This document shows, piece after piece, positions 35,105 through 44,032 of a stretch of 64,000 nt of DNA (within the stretch, counting starts at the first letter, position 1; every line of letters starts with the position of its first letter). The notes below the pieces were generated by a model that worked only from the letters and a program-made list of their open reading frames with translations, did no database searches and was not told where the DNA came from. The stretch covers positions 28,949 through 92,948 of the forward strand of contig CAIMSU010000366.1 of assembly GCA_903844155.1 (NCBI GenBank), given 5' to 3'. This stretch comes from an uncultured Pseudomonadota bacterium. Lineage in GTDB: Bacteria; Myxococcota_A; UBA796; SXON01. The position numbers and the translations under genes were made by a program.

Positions 35105-35602
35105 ATGCGCCTTCGATCCTCAAGCCCCGTAGTCGTCATCGCGGTCCTGCTCACCGGATGCGCCCCACCGCCCTACACGCCGCCGGACACCGGAAGCACC
35201 GAGCCCAGCATCACCGTCACCTGGCCGCTCCCCGAATCCACGGCCGTCGGCTGCACGGTCGTGACGGTGGAGATCAAGAACCTGACGTTGACGGACTTCG
35301 CGACGAACACGACCGATGTTCCGGGCGAAGGGCATTACCACGTCACCACGCCGTTGGGGTACACCCCCGTGTACACCCCCTACGCGCTCATCTCCTGGCT
35401 CGACCAGATCCCGGACTCCAACGCGGACCTCACTGTGCAGCTCGTGAACAACATCCACGAGCCGCTGCTCGACGCCAACGGTGATCCGTACCAGGTCACC
35501 ATCCCGCTGCACTACGTCCCCTCCGCCACGTGCGCCGAGTTCGGCTCCACGCCCACGGACACGGCGTACGACTCCGGCATGGGCATGGACTCGGGATCGT
35601 AG
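35105..35602 (+). CDS. Lipoprotein of unknown function
   Basis: 165 residues with lipobox LLTGC (Cys19). The mature part looks like a single beta-sandwich (ITVTWPLPESTAVGCTVVTVEI ... TVQLVNNIHEPLLD), followed by a Ser/Thr/Asp/Met-rich tail. Its TAG stop shares one base with the GTG start of the kinase gene, so the two are coupled. The domain family is not recognised. Confidence 0.75.
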   Translation: MRLRSSSPVVVIAVLLTGCAPPPYTPPDTGSTEPSITVTWPLPESTAVGCTVVTVEIKNLTLTDFATNTTDVPGEGHYHVTTPLGYTPVYTPYALISWLDQIPDSNADLTVQLVNNIHEPLLDANGDPYQVTIPLHYVPSATCAEFGSTPTDTAYDSGMGMDSGS

Positions 35603-37293
35603 TGGAGCCGATCGCCAACGATGGGCTCGGGCGCCGCAGCTTTTCGGTCGTGCGCACGCTTGGCGAAGGCGCGTTTGGCAGCGTGTTCCTGGCGGACATG
35701 GTCAGCGCCGGTGGCTTTCGCCGAAGGGTCGCGCTCAAGCTGCTGAATTCGACCTGGGACCCGGAGAGCGATGCGGGCCGACGCCTTCGGGACGAGGCGC
35801 GCCTGCTTGGGCGGCTGCAGCACCGGAACATCGTGCGGGTCGACGATCTTTTGCAGCTTGGCGGCCGCTGGGCGCTGTTGATGGAGTACATCGCCGGGCT
35901 GGACGTCGAGACGCTGATCAGCCGGGCACGGGCGACCGGCGTCCAGCTCCCCCCGCGCGCGATGCTGCAGATCTGCGCGGCGACGGCGGCGGCGATGGAC
36001 GCGGCTTTTGCGGCGGTCGGCGACGATGGGACGCCGCTGCAGGTCGTTCACCGGGACATCAAACCCTCCAACGTCCGCCTCTCGGAGACGGGCGAGGTCA
36101 AGGTGCTGGACTTCGGCGTTGCCCGCGCGGACTTCGTCGGCCGCGAGGCGAAGACGGAGCGCGTGCGGTACGGCTCGCTCGGGTACATGGCGCCCGAGCG
36201 CGTGCTTGGCGAGCCGGAGACGGCTGCTGGCGACGTCTACGCCCTGGGCGTGATGCTGTACGAGCTGCTCACGCTGGAGAGCTACGGGCGCGCGGAGCTC
36301 GGACCAGACAAGCAGATCGCGCAGGTGCGCGTCGCGGTCGCGCTGGTCACCGAGGTGGTGGGCGACGGCACCGAGATCCCCGAATTGCTTGCCCGTGCCC
36401 TGGACTATGACGGCGCCTCGCGCCCAACCGCGCGGGAGATGGAGGTCGCGTTGCGCAGGGCCGCCGGGAAGCTCCAGGGCGACGACGTTCAGGACTTTGC
36501 CGTGGCGCGCTTCGGCGGGCTCGCGCTCGACCCGGCGGCCGCGACGGACCCTGACCCCGCTGAGGGCATGGTGCTCGAAGAAGGGACGGCTGCCCTGCAG
36601 ATGCTGCGAACAACGGCGTCGGCGGCACCGCCTACCGTCGCGATGCGACCGATGAGCCAGTCTCCGACCCTCGCGGTGCCCGAGCCGTTGCATGAGATCG
36701 AGGCAACGGCGGCGGTGCCCGTTCGGTCGAACCGGGGGCCGGTCGCGGCAGGGGTGGGCGTTGTCATCGTGCTGCTCCTGGCGGTCCTCGCGTGGCGCCT
36801 CGGCGCACCGGCGCCTCACCCGGTCACGGACCCCGTCGCGTCGGCGCCGGCAAACCCCGCCGTGTCCGCGCCAGCGCCGATCGCCTCGACGACCACACCC
36901 GCCTCAGCACCGACCATTGCGCCGCCATCGCCCGCACCGCTCACAACCTCCGTGCCGCAGCCACCTGCCGTCGAACCGCCTCACCCCGCCTCGCCGCGCC
37001 CGCTCCCGGACCACTCCACCCTGCCCGCCGCCCCAGCGGTGACGCAGGCGCTGCCAGCATCCTCGGCTCCGGTGAATCGCCTCCGCGCCGCGAAGTTCGT
37101 GCTCACCGGGGCTGAGGGCATCACGGTCACCTGCGGAGACGTGACCGCGACAGGCGCGACGAACGCGCTGGTGCGCGATTTTCCGGCTGGTCCCTGCACG
37201 GTGACCGCCGGGGGGCACAAAGCGACGGTCTCGCTGGATGCGCCTGGTCAGATCAATTGCACGCTCGCCGGAGATTCGCTCGCATGTCCATGA
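35602..37293 (+). CDS. Transmembrane Ser/Thr protein kinase
   Basis: 563 residues from GTG 35602. The kinase domain occupies about 13-295: GEGAFGSV loop, K46 in VALKLL, catalytic loop HRDIKPSN (D152), DFGVAR (D170) and GSLGYMAPERV. A juxtamembrane segment leads to one membrane helix (about 379-400, VAAGVGVVIVLLLAVLAW), then a Pro/Ala/Thr-rich periplasmic stretch and a small C-terminal Cys-containing beta domain. This is the usual layout of a receptor-type Hanks kinase. The end overlaps the next gene by 10 bases, so both are probably one signalling unit. Confidence 0.92.
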   Translation: MEPIANDGLGRRSFSVVRTLGEGAFGSVFLADMVSAGGFRRRVALKLLNSTWDPESDAGRRLRDEARLLGRLQHRNIVRVDDLLQLGGRWALLMEYIAGLDVETLISRARATGVQLPPRAMLQICAATAAAMDAAFAAVGDDGTPLQVVHRDIKPSNVRLSETGEVKVLDFGVARADFVGREAKTERVRYGSLGYMAPERVLGEPETAAGDVYALGVMLYELLTLESYGRAELGPDKQIAQVRVAVALVTEVVGDGTEIPELLARALDYDGASRPTAREMEVALRRAAGKLQGDDVQDFAVARFGGLALDPAAATDPDPAEGMVLEEGTAALQMLRTTASAAPPTVAMRPMSQSPTLAVPEPLHEIEATAAVPVRSNRGPVAAGVGVVIVLLLAVLAWRLGAPAPHPVTDPVASAPANPAVSAPAPIASTTTPASAPTIAPPSPAPLTTSVPQPPAVEPPHPASPRPLPDHSTLPAAPAVTQALPASSAPVNRLRAAKFVLTGAEGITVTCGDVTATGATNALVRDFPAGPCTVTAGGHKATVSLDAPGQINCTLAGDSLACP

Positions 37294-38717
37294 TCCTGCT
37301 CGCGTTCTTGACCGGCGGCGCCACGCGCGCGCTCGCGGCGAAGGTCTACTGGGTTGGCACGCCGAGCGACGCGGACAATGCCGCTGTGGCGCGGACCGTG
37401 GCAGGCGCGACGATCGCCCCTTTCGCGGACATCGTACCCACGGTGCCGGTCACGGAATCGATGACGAGCCTCGGCGCCGAGACGGCTGCCGTGAAGCCGC
37501 TTTTTGACGTCTTCGACGGCGAGCTGCAGGTGATGGCGCGGTTGCAGAAGGCGACGTCGGACGCGAAGGTCCTCAAGTCCGAGGCGGACCGGCAAGTGCT
37601 GTTCCACGCGTTGATGACCGAAGGCTACGCCGTAGAGCGCTATTTCGGCGCCAAGCTCGGGACGGACAAGGCCGCTGCGCCCTACCGAACTGGCGACGGT
37701 GCGGACGCCGTGATCACCGCCTGGGCGGACGCCGCCAGCCTGTACGGGGCGTCTGCCCCGACCGCCGACGAATTGCCGGACGCCGCCGCAAGGATCGCCT
37801 GGGACGCCACGCAGGCCGCCGTTCGCGCGCGCCCCTCCGCGGCGCTCGTTGTCGGAAAGCTCGCCTCGGGAGCCAATCTCTACGTGGACGGACAGCACGT
37901 CGCCGCCACGCTCGGCGCCCGGGTCCCGATCACCGCTGGGCGTCACCACGTGCACGTTCAGGTCGGCGACAGCCTCCTCTGGGTGTGGTCGGACGACGTT
38001 GGGGCCAACGCCACCGTGGCCGTGGAAGCACCGTTCGGGCCCGCGGAGCGTGACGCGTTGGTTGGGCAGCTTGGGAGCGGAAAGGATGGCTGGACCGTCG
38101 CCCCGGCCGTGGTGGCCTACGCGCACGGTGAGGCGACGTACCTCGCCGTTCCGGGTGGCCGACAGCCGCGCCTCGTTCGCATCGACACGGGGACCGCGTC
38201 GAACGTGACGATCGTGGCCGACAAGCAGCGCGGAGACGGGCCAATCGCCCGGGTCGCCGCCGGCGCTGGCTGGGTGTCCACGGGCGACTTCTTCCTGCAA
38301 AACGTCGGGTCTGGAGCGCCCTATACGACCGCCACGGTCAACGCTGTCTCCCCGGCGGCCGCAGCGGCGGTCGCGTGGCGGTTCGGCCTTGTTGAGGTTG
38401 GCGCTGGCGTAGACGCCGAGGTCGCCCTTGGCGCGTACCACTCCGTGCCGACCGGCGGCGCGGCGACGCGCGCGTTCGTCTACCCGCACGTCGCCGCGGG
38501 CATCCGGTATGCACAATTGACGCTCGGACCTGAGTTTCCGTGGTACTTCGGCGTTGGCGCCCAGGCGACGGTGCCGGTCTATGGGCCGCTGGAGCTGTAC
38601 GCCCGCGGTGTGTACGGCGTGCCGCTCCCGATCGCGCGAGCGGGGGGCGACCCCAGCTTCACGCCCACGCCGGCCATCTCGGCGTGGGGTGGCGTGGCGG
38701 TGCGGTTTGGGGGGTGA
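37284..38717 (+). CDS. Exported PEGA-domain protein coupled to the kinase
   Basis: 477 residues from ATG 37284, with GGAG 10 bases upstream; ATG 37290 (ATGA overlap) is an alternative. A short signal (ILLAFLTGGATRALA) is followed by an alpha-rich region. Near residue 190 there is a PEGA-like beta stretch (GANLYVDGQHVAATLGARVPITAGRHHVHV). The rest, from about 350, has barrel-like amphipathic strands and ends SAWGGVAVRFGG. It probably acts in the outer envelope and is the likely partner of the kinase upstream. No enzyme signature is seen. Confidence 0.75.
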   Translation: MSMILLAFLTGGATRALAAKVYWVGTPSDADNAAVARTVAGATIAPFADIVPTVPVTESMTSLGAETAAVKPLFDVFDGELQVMARLQKATSDAKVLKSEADRQVLFHALMTEGYAVERYFGAKLGTDKAAAPYRTGDGADAVITAWADAASLYGASAPTADELPDAAARIAWDATQAAVRARPSAALVVGKLASGANLYVDGQHVAATLGARVPITAGRHHVHVQVGDSLLWVWSDDVGANATVAVEAPFGPAERDALVGQLGSGKDGWTVAPAVVAYAHGEATYLAVPGGRQPRLVRIDTGTASNVTIVADKQRGDGPIARVAAGAGWVSTGDFFLQNVGSGAPYTTATVNAVSPAAAAAVAWRFGLVEVGAGVDAEVALGAYHSVPTGGAATRAFVYPHVAAGIRYAQLTLGPEFPWYFGVGAQATVPVYGPLELYARGVYGVPLPIARAGGDPSFTPTPAISAWGGVAVRFGG

Positions 38718-38750
38718 ACCCGCTCCAATCGGCCCTTTGCAGGCTGCTTG

Positions 38751-39149
38751 ATGCCTCGGGTTCGACCGGCTGACGCCCTCATCGCGCTCTGGCTGCTGGT
38801 CCAGGTGGGCCTGCCCGCCGCGTGGTATCTCGGCGGACAAAGCCCCGATCAGCGGTTCGCCTGGCGCATGTTCTCCTCCGACAGGCTCACCCACTGCAAG
38901 GTCTCGGGGGCGCTGACGGAGGTGCATGACGGCGTTCGAAGCACCCGCGACGCGGACCTGAGCCACCACTACCAGGACGGTTGGATCTCGCTGCTGACGC
39001 ACCGAAACCCGGACGTCGAGCAGGCCGTGTTGGCGGATCTCTGTGAGGAACCCGATTCGGTGAGGGCGACGCTGCGCCTTTCGTGCAAGCGCCCGGATGG
39101 GACAGCGCCCGAGCCCGAGCGCATGTCCATGGACTGTGGGCCGAAATGA
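38751..39149 (+). CDS. Small membrane-anchored companion of the HTTM protein
   Basis: 132 residues from ATG 38751 (TTG 38748 is also possible). One membrane helix (ALIALWLLVQVGLPAAWYL) is followed by DQRFAWRMFSSDRL, a motif that recurs in proteins linked to vitamin-K-carboxylase-like HTTM proteins, and a Cys-containing soluble tail. It ends in an ATGA overlap with the HTTM gene. The function is unknown; the pairing suggests a joint complex. Confidence 0.7.
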   Translation: MPRVRPADALIALWLLVQVGLPAAWYLGGQSPDQRFAWRMFSSDRLTHCKVSGALTEVHDGVRSTRDADLSHHYQDGWISLLTHRNPDVEQAVLADLCEEPDSVRATLRLSCKRPDGTAPEPERMSMDCGPK

Positions 39150-40399
39150 AGGTCTGGGACGAGGTATGGCACAGCCCGATCCGGGCGGTACGTCCCTGGC
39201 TCTTTGAGCGCCTGCTGTTGCTACTGCTCGCGTTCGACGCCTGGTTTCTCGAGGCGCCGCACGGTGGCCGGCTCGGGGCGGGCGGGTTCAACGTGGCGCA
39301 CGCCGCCTGGCTCGGCGCCATGCTGCCGACGCCAACGCCCGCGCTTTACGTTGGTTTGATGCTGGGGATCGGCGCTCTCGCCTTTGCAGGGGCGGTGGGC
39401 GGCGCGAGCCGGACGCACCTGGCGCTGGTGACGGCCGGCTGGACGTGGGGGTGGTCGATGAGCCTCCTCGACACCTGGCAGCACCATTATCTGCTGACGC
39501 TGCTGCTCACCTGCCTCTGCCTCTCGGCCCGTGGGGTCGGGCGGGACGGGGTCGTTGCCGATGGCTGGGCCTGGCGACTCGCAGCCAGCACCGTGGCGAT
39601 CGTCTATCTCTACGCCGCGATCGCCAAGATCGACGGTGACTGGCTCGCGGGCGACGACTTGCGGGTCGCGGCGCACGCGGCCCTGGCACCGGTGGTGGAC
39701 ATCCTCGGCCCGTCCGCGTTCCAGGTCCTGGCGATCGGCGCCATCGTCACGGAATTTTCCCTTTGCATCGCCTACATCGCGAGCCTGTGGATCGATCGCC
39801 TCCCGGCGCTGCGATGGCCGTTGGCGGTGGCCGGAACGGTCGGCGCCGGCTTCCACATCGCGATCCAGGAGAGCGGCTTCAAGATCGGGTGGTTCAGCGC
39901 GTACATGGTGCTTTCTTCGTGCGTCTTCCTGATGCCCGAGGGGGCGCTGCAACGCGTGGCTGGGTGGCTGCCCGCGCGCGAGGTCCCCGGACCCCGGGCC
40001 TGGGCCGTCCTGGGTGGCGTCGGCCTCCTGACTGTCGGGGTCTGGGCGAACCTGCCCGGCGGTGGGCTCGCTTTGGGGCTGGCCGCGGGCTTGCTCGTGG
40101 TCTTTGGCTGGCGGCGATCGGCAGTGGGGATCGGAGGCGTGGCTGCTGCGGCGAGCCTCGCGGGGCTGCTCGAGACGACGGACGTGCGATTTGACTATTA
40201 CAGGTTGCTCGGTGGGGATTTGCGCCACCTCGGCGACCTTCGTGGGGCCATCGACGCCTATCGGCTAGCCGACGTTTACGCGCCACCGGGGGAGGACCGG
40301 ACTGTCATGGTGAGCAGGTTGGAGGCGGAGATCGGAAGTGCTGGTTCGCCCGCGACTTCTGGGTCCGTTGGACCGGAGGAGACGCAGACGGACCAGTGA
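39146..40399 (+). CDS. HTTM-domain (vitamin K-dependent carboxylase-like) membrane protein
   Basis: 417 residues from ATG 39146. About eight membrane helices are visible. SLLDTWQHHYLLTLLLTCLCLS and the VYLYAAIAKIDGDWLAGDDLR stretch (K161) match the HTTM family, related to vertebrate gamma-glutamyl carboxylase. A single TPR-like segment (about 370-395) ends the protein. Bacterial HTTM proteins are of largely unknown activity; the substrate is probably a lipid or protein in the membrane. Confidence 0.82.
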   Translation: MKVWDEVWHSPIRAVRPWLFERLLLLLLAFDAWFLEAPHGGRLGAGGFNVAHAAWLGAMLPTPTPALYVGLMLGIGALAFAGAVGGASRTHLALVTAGWTWGWSMSLLDTWQHHYLLTLLLTCLCLSARGVGRDGVVADGWAWRLAASTVAIVYLYAAIAKIDGDWLAGDDLRVAAHAALAPVVDILGPSAFQVLAIGAIVTEFSLCIAYIASLWIDRLPALRWPLAVAGTVGAGFHIAIQESGFKIGWFSAYMVLSSCVFLMPEGALQRVAGWLPAREVPGPRAWAVLGGVGLLTVGVWANLPGGGLALGLAAGLLVVFGWRRSAVGIGGVAAAASLAGLLETTDVRFDYYRLLGGDLRHLGDLRGAIDAYRLADVYAPPGEDRTVMVSRLEAEIGSAGSPATSGSVGPEETQTDQ

Positions 40400-40403
40400 G
40401 AGT

Positions 40404-40429
40404 GGAACCGGCGCTGCGGTGCCGATTCC
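40404..40429 (+). terminator. Hairpin after the HTTM gene
   Basis: GGAACCGGC (40404-40412) pairs with GCCGATTCC (40421-40429) with one mismatch and an 8-base loop, directly after the stop at 40399. No U-run follows. Confidence 0.35.
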
Positions 40430-40542
40430 CCGGCGAGCCCGGAGGGCGCAAGCAGCAGGAACGAGCTCCATAAAAGCCGAGCCGCTCCAAGCAAATGCGA
40501 GCCGGCACGAGCGCCGCACGCGAGTTCTGGCTACCTGACGTC

Positions 40543-41127
40543 ATGTTCATGCGGCGTTTCGTTCTCTCCTGCATCGGCATCGCCAGCTTCGCCACCGGGA
40601 GCGCCAACGCAGCGCCCTCGCTGGACACACTGGAAACCCGCGCTGAGGCGATCGGGAAGCTGACGTACCCCGCCAGCGAGAAGGCGGACATCCGGCTGAT
40701 CCTGAAGGTCGAGCCTCGGAAGATCAAGCGGTTGACGACGCAACTGCTCGCCTACGCCCGGGCGCATCCGGACGCAGACGGGGTGTTCGCCAGCGGGTAC
40801 CTGATGGCGCTGACGCGCATGGAGTTTGGGGACTCGGTCGCCCATGTGCCCGTGCCGGCCGCCCTCGCGTCAAACCCGGAGCTCTCGGCGGCCTACACAG
40901 CGCAGCTCGCCTCCTATTCCGAGCCCATCTACGCCCTCGGCCGAGAGACCTTGACGAAGATCCTCGACAAGAGCGCGTCGCTGGGCACAACCAACCAGTG
41001 GGTGACGAAGGCGCAGGCGCTGCTGGACGCCCACCCTGCGCAGCCGGCTGCAGCGTCGGAGGCGACAAGCCAGGCGCCCCCGACGGACCCCGTCGTAGAA
41101 CCCGCCTCCTCTGCTCCGCCCCAGTAG
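40543..41127 (+). CDS. Exported protein homologous to the C-terminal domain of the first TPR protein
   Basis: 194 residues from ATG 40543 (ATG 40549 also possible). The signal peptide ends SANA before APSLDTL. Residues about 85-155 share the pattern VPVP-x5-NP-x-L-x3-Y-x-AQL-x2-Y-x2-P-x4-G-x3-L-x3-LDK-x9-W with the last about 80 residues of the protein ending at 1380. The tail is Pro/Ala/Ser-rich. It may bind the same partner as that TPR protein. The 143-base gap before it holds a hairpin and an ATAAAA stretch but no clear promoter. Confidence 0.75.
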   Translation: MFMRRFVLSCIGIASFATGSANAAPSLDTLETRAEAIGKLTYPASEKADIRLILKVEPRKIKRLTTQLLAYARAHPDADGVFASGYLMALTRMEFGDSVAHVPVPAALASNPELSAAYTAQLASYSEPIYALGRETLTKILDKSASLGTTNQWVTKAQALLDAHPAQPAAASEATSQAPPTDPVVEPASSAPPQ

Positions 41128-41132
41128 ATTTT

Positions 41133-41170
41133 CATTCAGTCTTGACTGAACGAACTGAATGCACTAAACG
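41133..41170 (+). promoter_or_regulatory. Promoter overlapped by operator-like inverted repeats
   Basis: TTGACT (41142-41147) and TAAACG (41165-41170) are separated by exactly 17 bases. CATTCAGT (41133-41140) and ACTGAATG (41154-41161) form a perfect inverted repeat, and an inner ACTGAA (41145-41150) pairs with TTCAGT too. The sites cover the -35 box and spacer, as expected for repression. The start codon at 41180 lies about where transcription would begin and has no ribosome-binding site, so the mRNA may be leaderless. Confidence 0.55.
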
Positions 41171-41179
41171 GATTGCACG

Positions 41180-41749
41180 ATGCTTCCGCCCCTTGCCTTC
41201 TCTCCCGACGAGCTTGAGTTCGTGGAGACCGTCGGCCTGCACTTCGAGACGCTGGGGCTGCCGCGCATCGGCGGGCGTATTTTCGCCCTGTTGATCCTCT
41301 CCCCACGCCCGCTGCTGCTCGATGAGATCGCCACGACGCTGAACATCAGCCGCGCCAGCGTGAGCGTCAACACCCGCGCGTTCGTCGCGAACGGCGCCAT
41401 CGAGGTTCGCGCGATCTCCGGCGATCGTCGGCAATATTACGCGATGCGGAAGGACGTGTTCTTCACGCGCTTGCCTTTCTTGCGCCGGCACCTGGAGAGC
41501 ATGCGTCGGCTGTTCGGCCAGGCGCAGTCGGCCATCGCCCAGGGCGACGATTACCGGCGCCGGATGTCGGATTCGCCGTCCGCGCCGATGCTTGTTCGCG
41601 AGCCCCCGCCCGCCTGGGGCGCGCCGCTGCGGGCGTTGGAAGCGCCGGACGCTCGCGTGGCCCAGGGTCTGCTGTTCATCGATTTTCTGGAATCGCAGCT
41701 TGAGGCGATGGAAGCCACGTTCAAGCAGCGGTTCGGGGCGGCGCGATGA
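41180..41749 (+). CDS. GbsR/MarR-type transcriptional regulator
   Basis: 189 residues. The pattern FVETVGLHFETLGLPRIGGRIFALLILSP, followed by a winged helix (LLLDEIATTLNISRASVSVNTRAF, about 48-72) and RQYYAMRKDVF, matches the GbsR subfamily. A long helical C-terminal part would form the dimer. It is the first gene of an export operon, and the inverted repeats over its promoter suggest autoregulation and control of the whole operon. Confidence 0.88.
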   Translation: MLPPLAFSPDELEFVETVGLHFETLGLPRIGGRIFALLILSPRPLLLDEIATTLNISRASVSVNTRAFVANGAIEVRAISGDRRQYYAMRKDVFFTRLPFLRRHLESMRRLFGQAQSAIAQGDDYRRRMSDSPSAPMLVREPPPAWGAPLRALEAPDARVAQGLLFIDFLESQLEAMEATFKQRFGAAR

Positions 41750-43260
41750 CCCCTGCAGCTCAGGACCCGCAGGTCGAGGCCGCACCAGCCGAAAGCCCGC
41801 AAACGACCACGCCGCCCGCGTCCTCGGCGCCTGCGCAGCCCCCGCCCGGCGCCCCGACCGAGCCAGCTTCGGGCGCGCCCTCCGAACCCGGCCCCGGGAC
41901 GCCCGCCGAGCCAGCGCCCGGCATCCCTGTGGATCCCGCGGCGGCGCCCGAACCCATCGTCACGGTGTCGCCGGGGTCCCACGAGCCCGAGCCGCGGACC
42001 ATCGACGCGGATCTTGGCGGCTACGGCGAGCTCCGTCTGACAGGAATGCTCGGCGTGACCGGGAATCCGCTCGGCTTCGCGGAGCGCGTCCGCCCGAAAT
42101 TCGACATCGCCCCGATCGATGGGCCCATGGCCGGCCGATTGAAGGCGGAGGTCGTCGTCGAGGCCGCCCTCACCCAGGGGCGCGACACCGGAAAGGAGCT
42201 GTCGGACACGATCTTCGCCTCGGATCTGGGACCCCTGCTCACCGCCGCGAATTGCACCTACGCGCCCGAGCCCCTGTTCGCGACGATCGCGAGCGCGCTC
42301 TCCGTCGAGCGGCTCCACGTCGATTTCAACCTGAAGCACGTGGACCTCAAGGTTGGCCGTCAGGCGATTCGCTGGGGCAGCGGCCTGTATTTTCACCCGA
42401 CGGATCTCTACGCCGAGGTGTTGCTGACCGAGCCGTGGAAGGAGCCGGCGGGAATCAACGCCATCAAGGCGGACGTGCCCATCGGCGGTTCGGACATCAC
42501 GGCCGTCGTTGCGATGGGGGACGATCTGTCGTCGCTCTACACGGTGGCACAGGGGACGGCGGACAAAATCGTGGCGAGGGACGTGCCACTTTCGGCAGCC
42601 GTGAAAGGCACGCTTCGCGTCGGGGGCGTGGACGTGGCCGCTGTCGGGCAGGCGCGGGCGGACCAGAATTGGTTTGTGGGCGGGGACGTGCGGGGGACGC
42701 TCGGCGTCGGGTACTGGGCCGAGGGCGGCTGGCATGGCGCCGTGAGCACCCCGGCGATCGATACGAAGGGCTACGTCGAGGTCGTTGGCGGGATCGACTA
42801 CAGCTTTCCCGTGCTCAACATGCTGTATCTGGCGGCTGAGTACCGGTACGACGGCAGCGGCGCTGCGCCTGGGAACTACGACTACACCAGCCGGCTTTCG
42901 GGATCGTTGCCTTTTGACTGCGCGATGCTCCCCAGCACCAGCGGCACCGCCACCCGCTTCACGCTCGGGCGTCACTACCTGGACGGCGTCGTGCGACTGG
43001 GGATCACCGAGGAGTGGGGTGTCACCGCCGGCGGCCTCGTGAACCTTGCGGACGGCACCGGCGAGCTCATTCCCGCCGTCTCCTGGACCGCCACCGACCG
43101 CGTCGTCATCAATGCTTCCGGGCAGATCCCGGTCGGGAAGGACGGCGAGTTCCGACCGGCACCCTCGTCACTGACCTACACGCTGGGAACCTCCAGCGTC
43201 GACCTCTCCGGCCTCGTGCCGGATGCCACCTTCACCGGCTGGGTCCGGTACAGCTTCTAG
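41746..43260 (+). CDS. Porin-like outer-membrane barrel without a visible signal peptide
   Basis: 504 residues. The first about 75 are Pro/Ala/Glu-rich (PAPGIPVDPAAAPEP-type) with no hydrophobic signal; the frame is closed by TGA at 41701. The rest has regular amphipathic strands (VDLKVGRQAIRWGSGLYFHP, YVEVVGGIDYSFPVLNMLYLAAEYRY) and ends WVRYSF with the C-terminal Phe typical of outer-membrane barrels. The GRQAIRWGSGLYFHPTDL stretch recalls DUF1302-like porins seen beside LolA-like export genes. ATG overlaps the regulator stop (ATGA). Confidence 0.75.
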   Translation: MTPAAQDPQVEAAPAESPQTTTPPASSAPAQPPPGAPTEPASGAPSEPGPGTPAEPAPGIPVDPAAAPEPIVTVSPGSHEPEPRTIDADLGGYGELRLTGMLGVTGNPLGFAERVRPKFDIAPIDGPMAGRLKAEVVVEAALTQGRDTGKELSDTIFASDLGPLLTAANCTYAPEPLFATIASALSVERLHVDFNLKHVDLKVGRQAIRWGSGLYFHPTDLYAEVLLTEPWKEPAGINAIKADVPIGGSDITAVVAMGDDLSSLYTVAQGTADKIVARDVPLSAAVKGTLRVGGVDVAAVGQARADQNWFVGGDVRGTLGVGYWAEGGWHGAVSTPAIDTKGYVEVVGGIDYSFPVLNMLYLAAEYRYDGSGAAPGNYDYTSRLSGSLPFDCAMLPSTSGTATRFTLGRHYLDGVVRLGITEEWGVTAGGLVNLADGTGELIPAVSWTATDRVVINASGQIPVGKDGEFRPAPSSLTYTLGTSSVDLSGLVPDATFTGWVRYSF

Positions 43261-43271
43261 GAGACTTCCCG

Positions 43272-44030
<759 letters not shown>

Positions 44031-44032
44031 GC

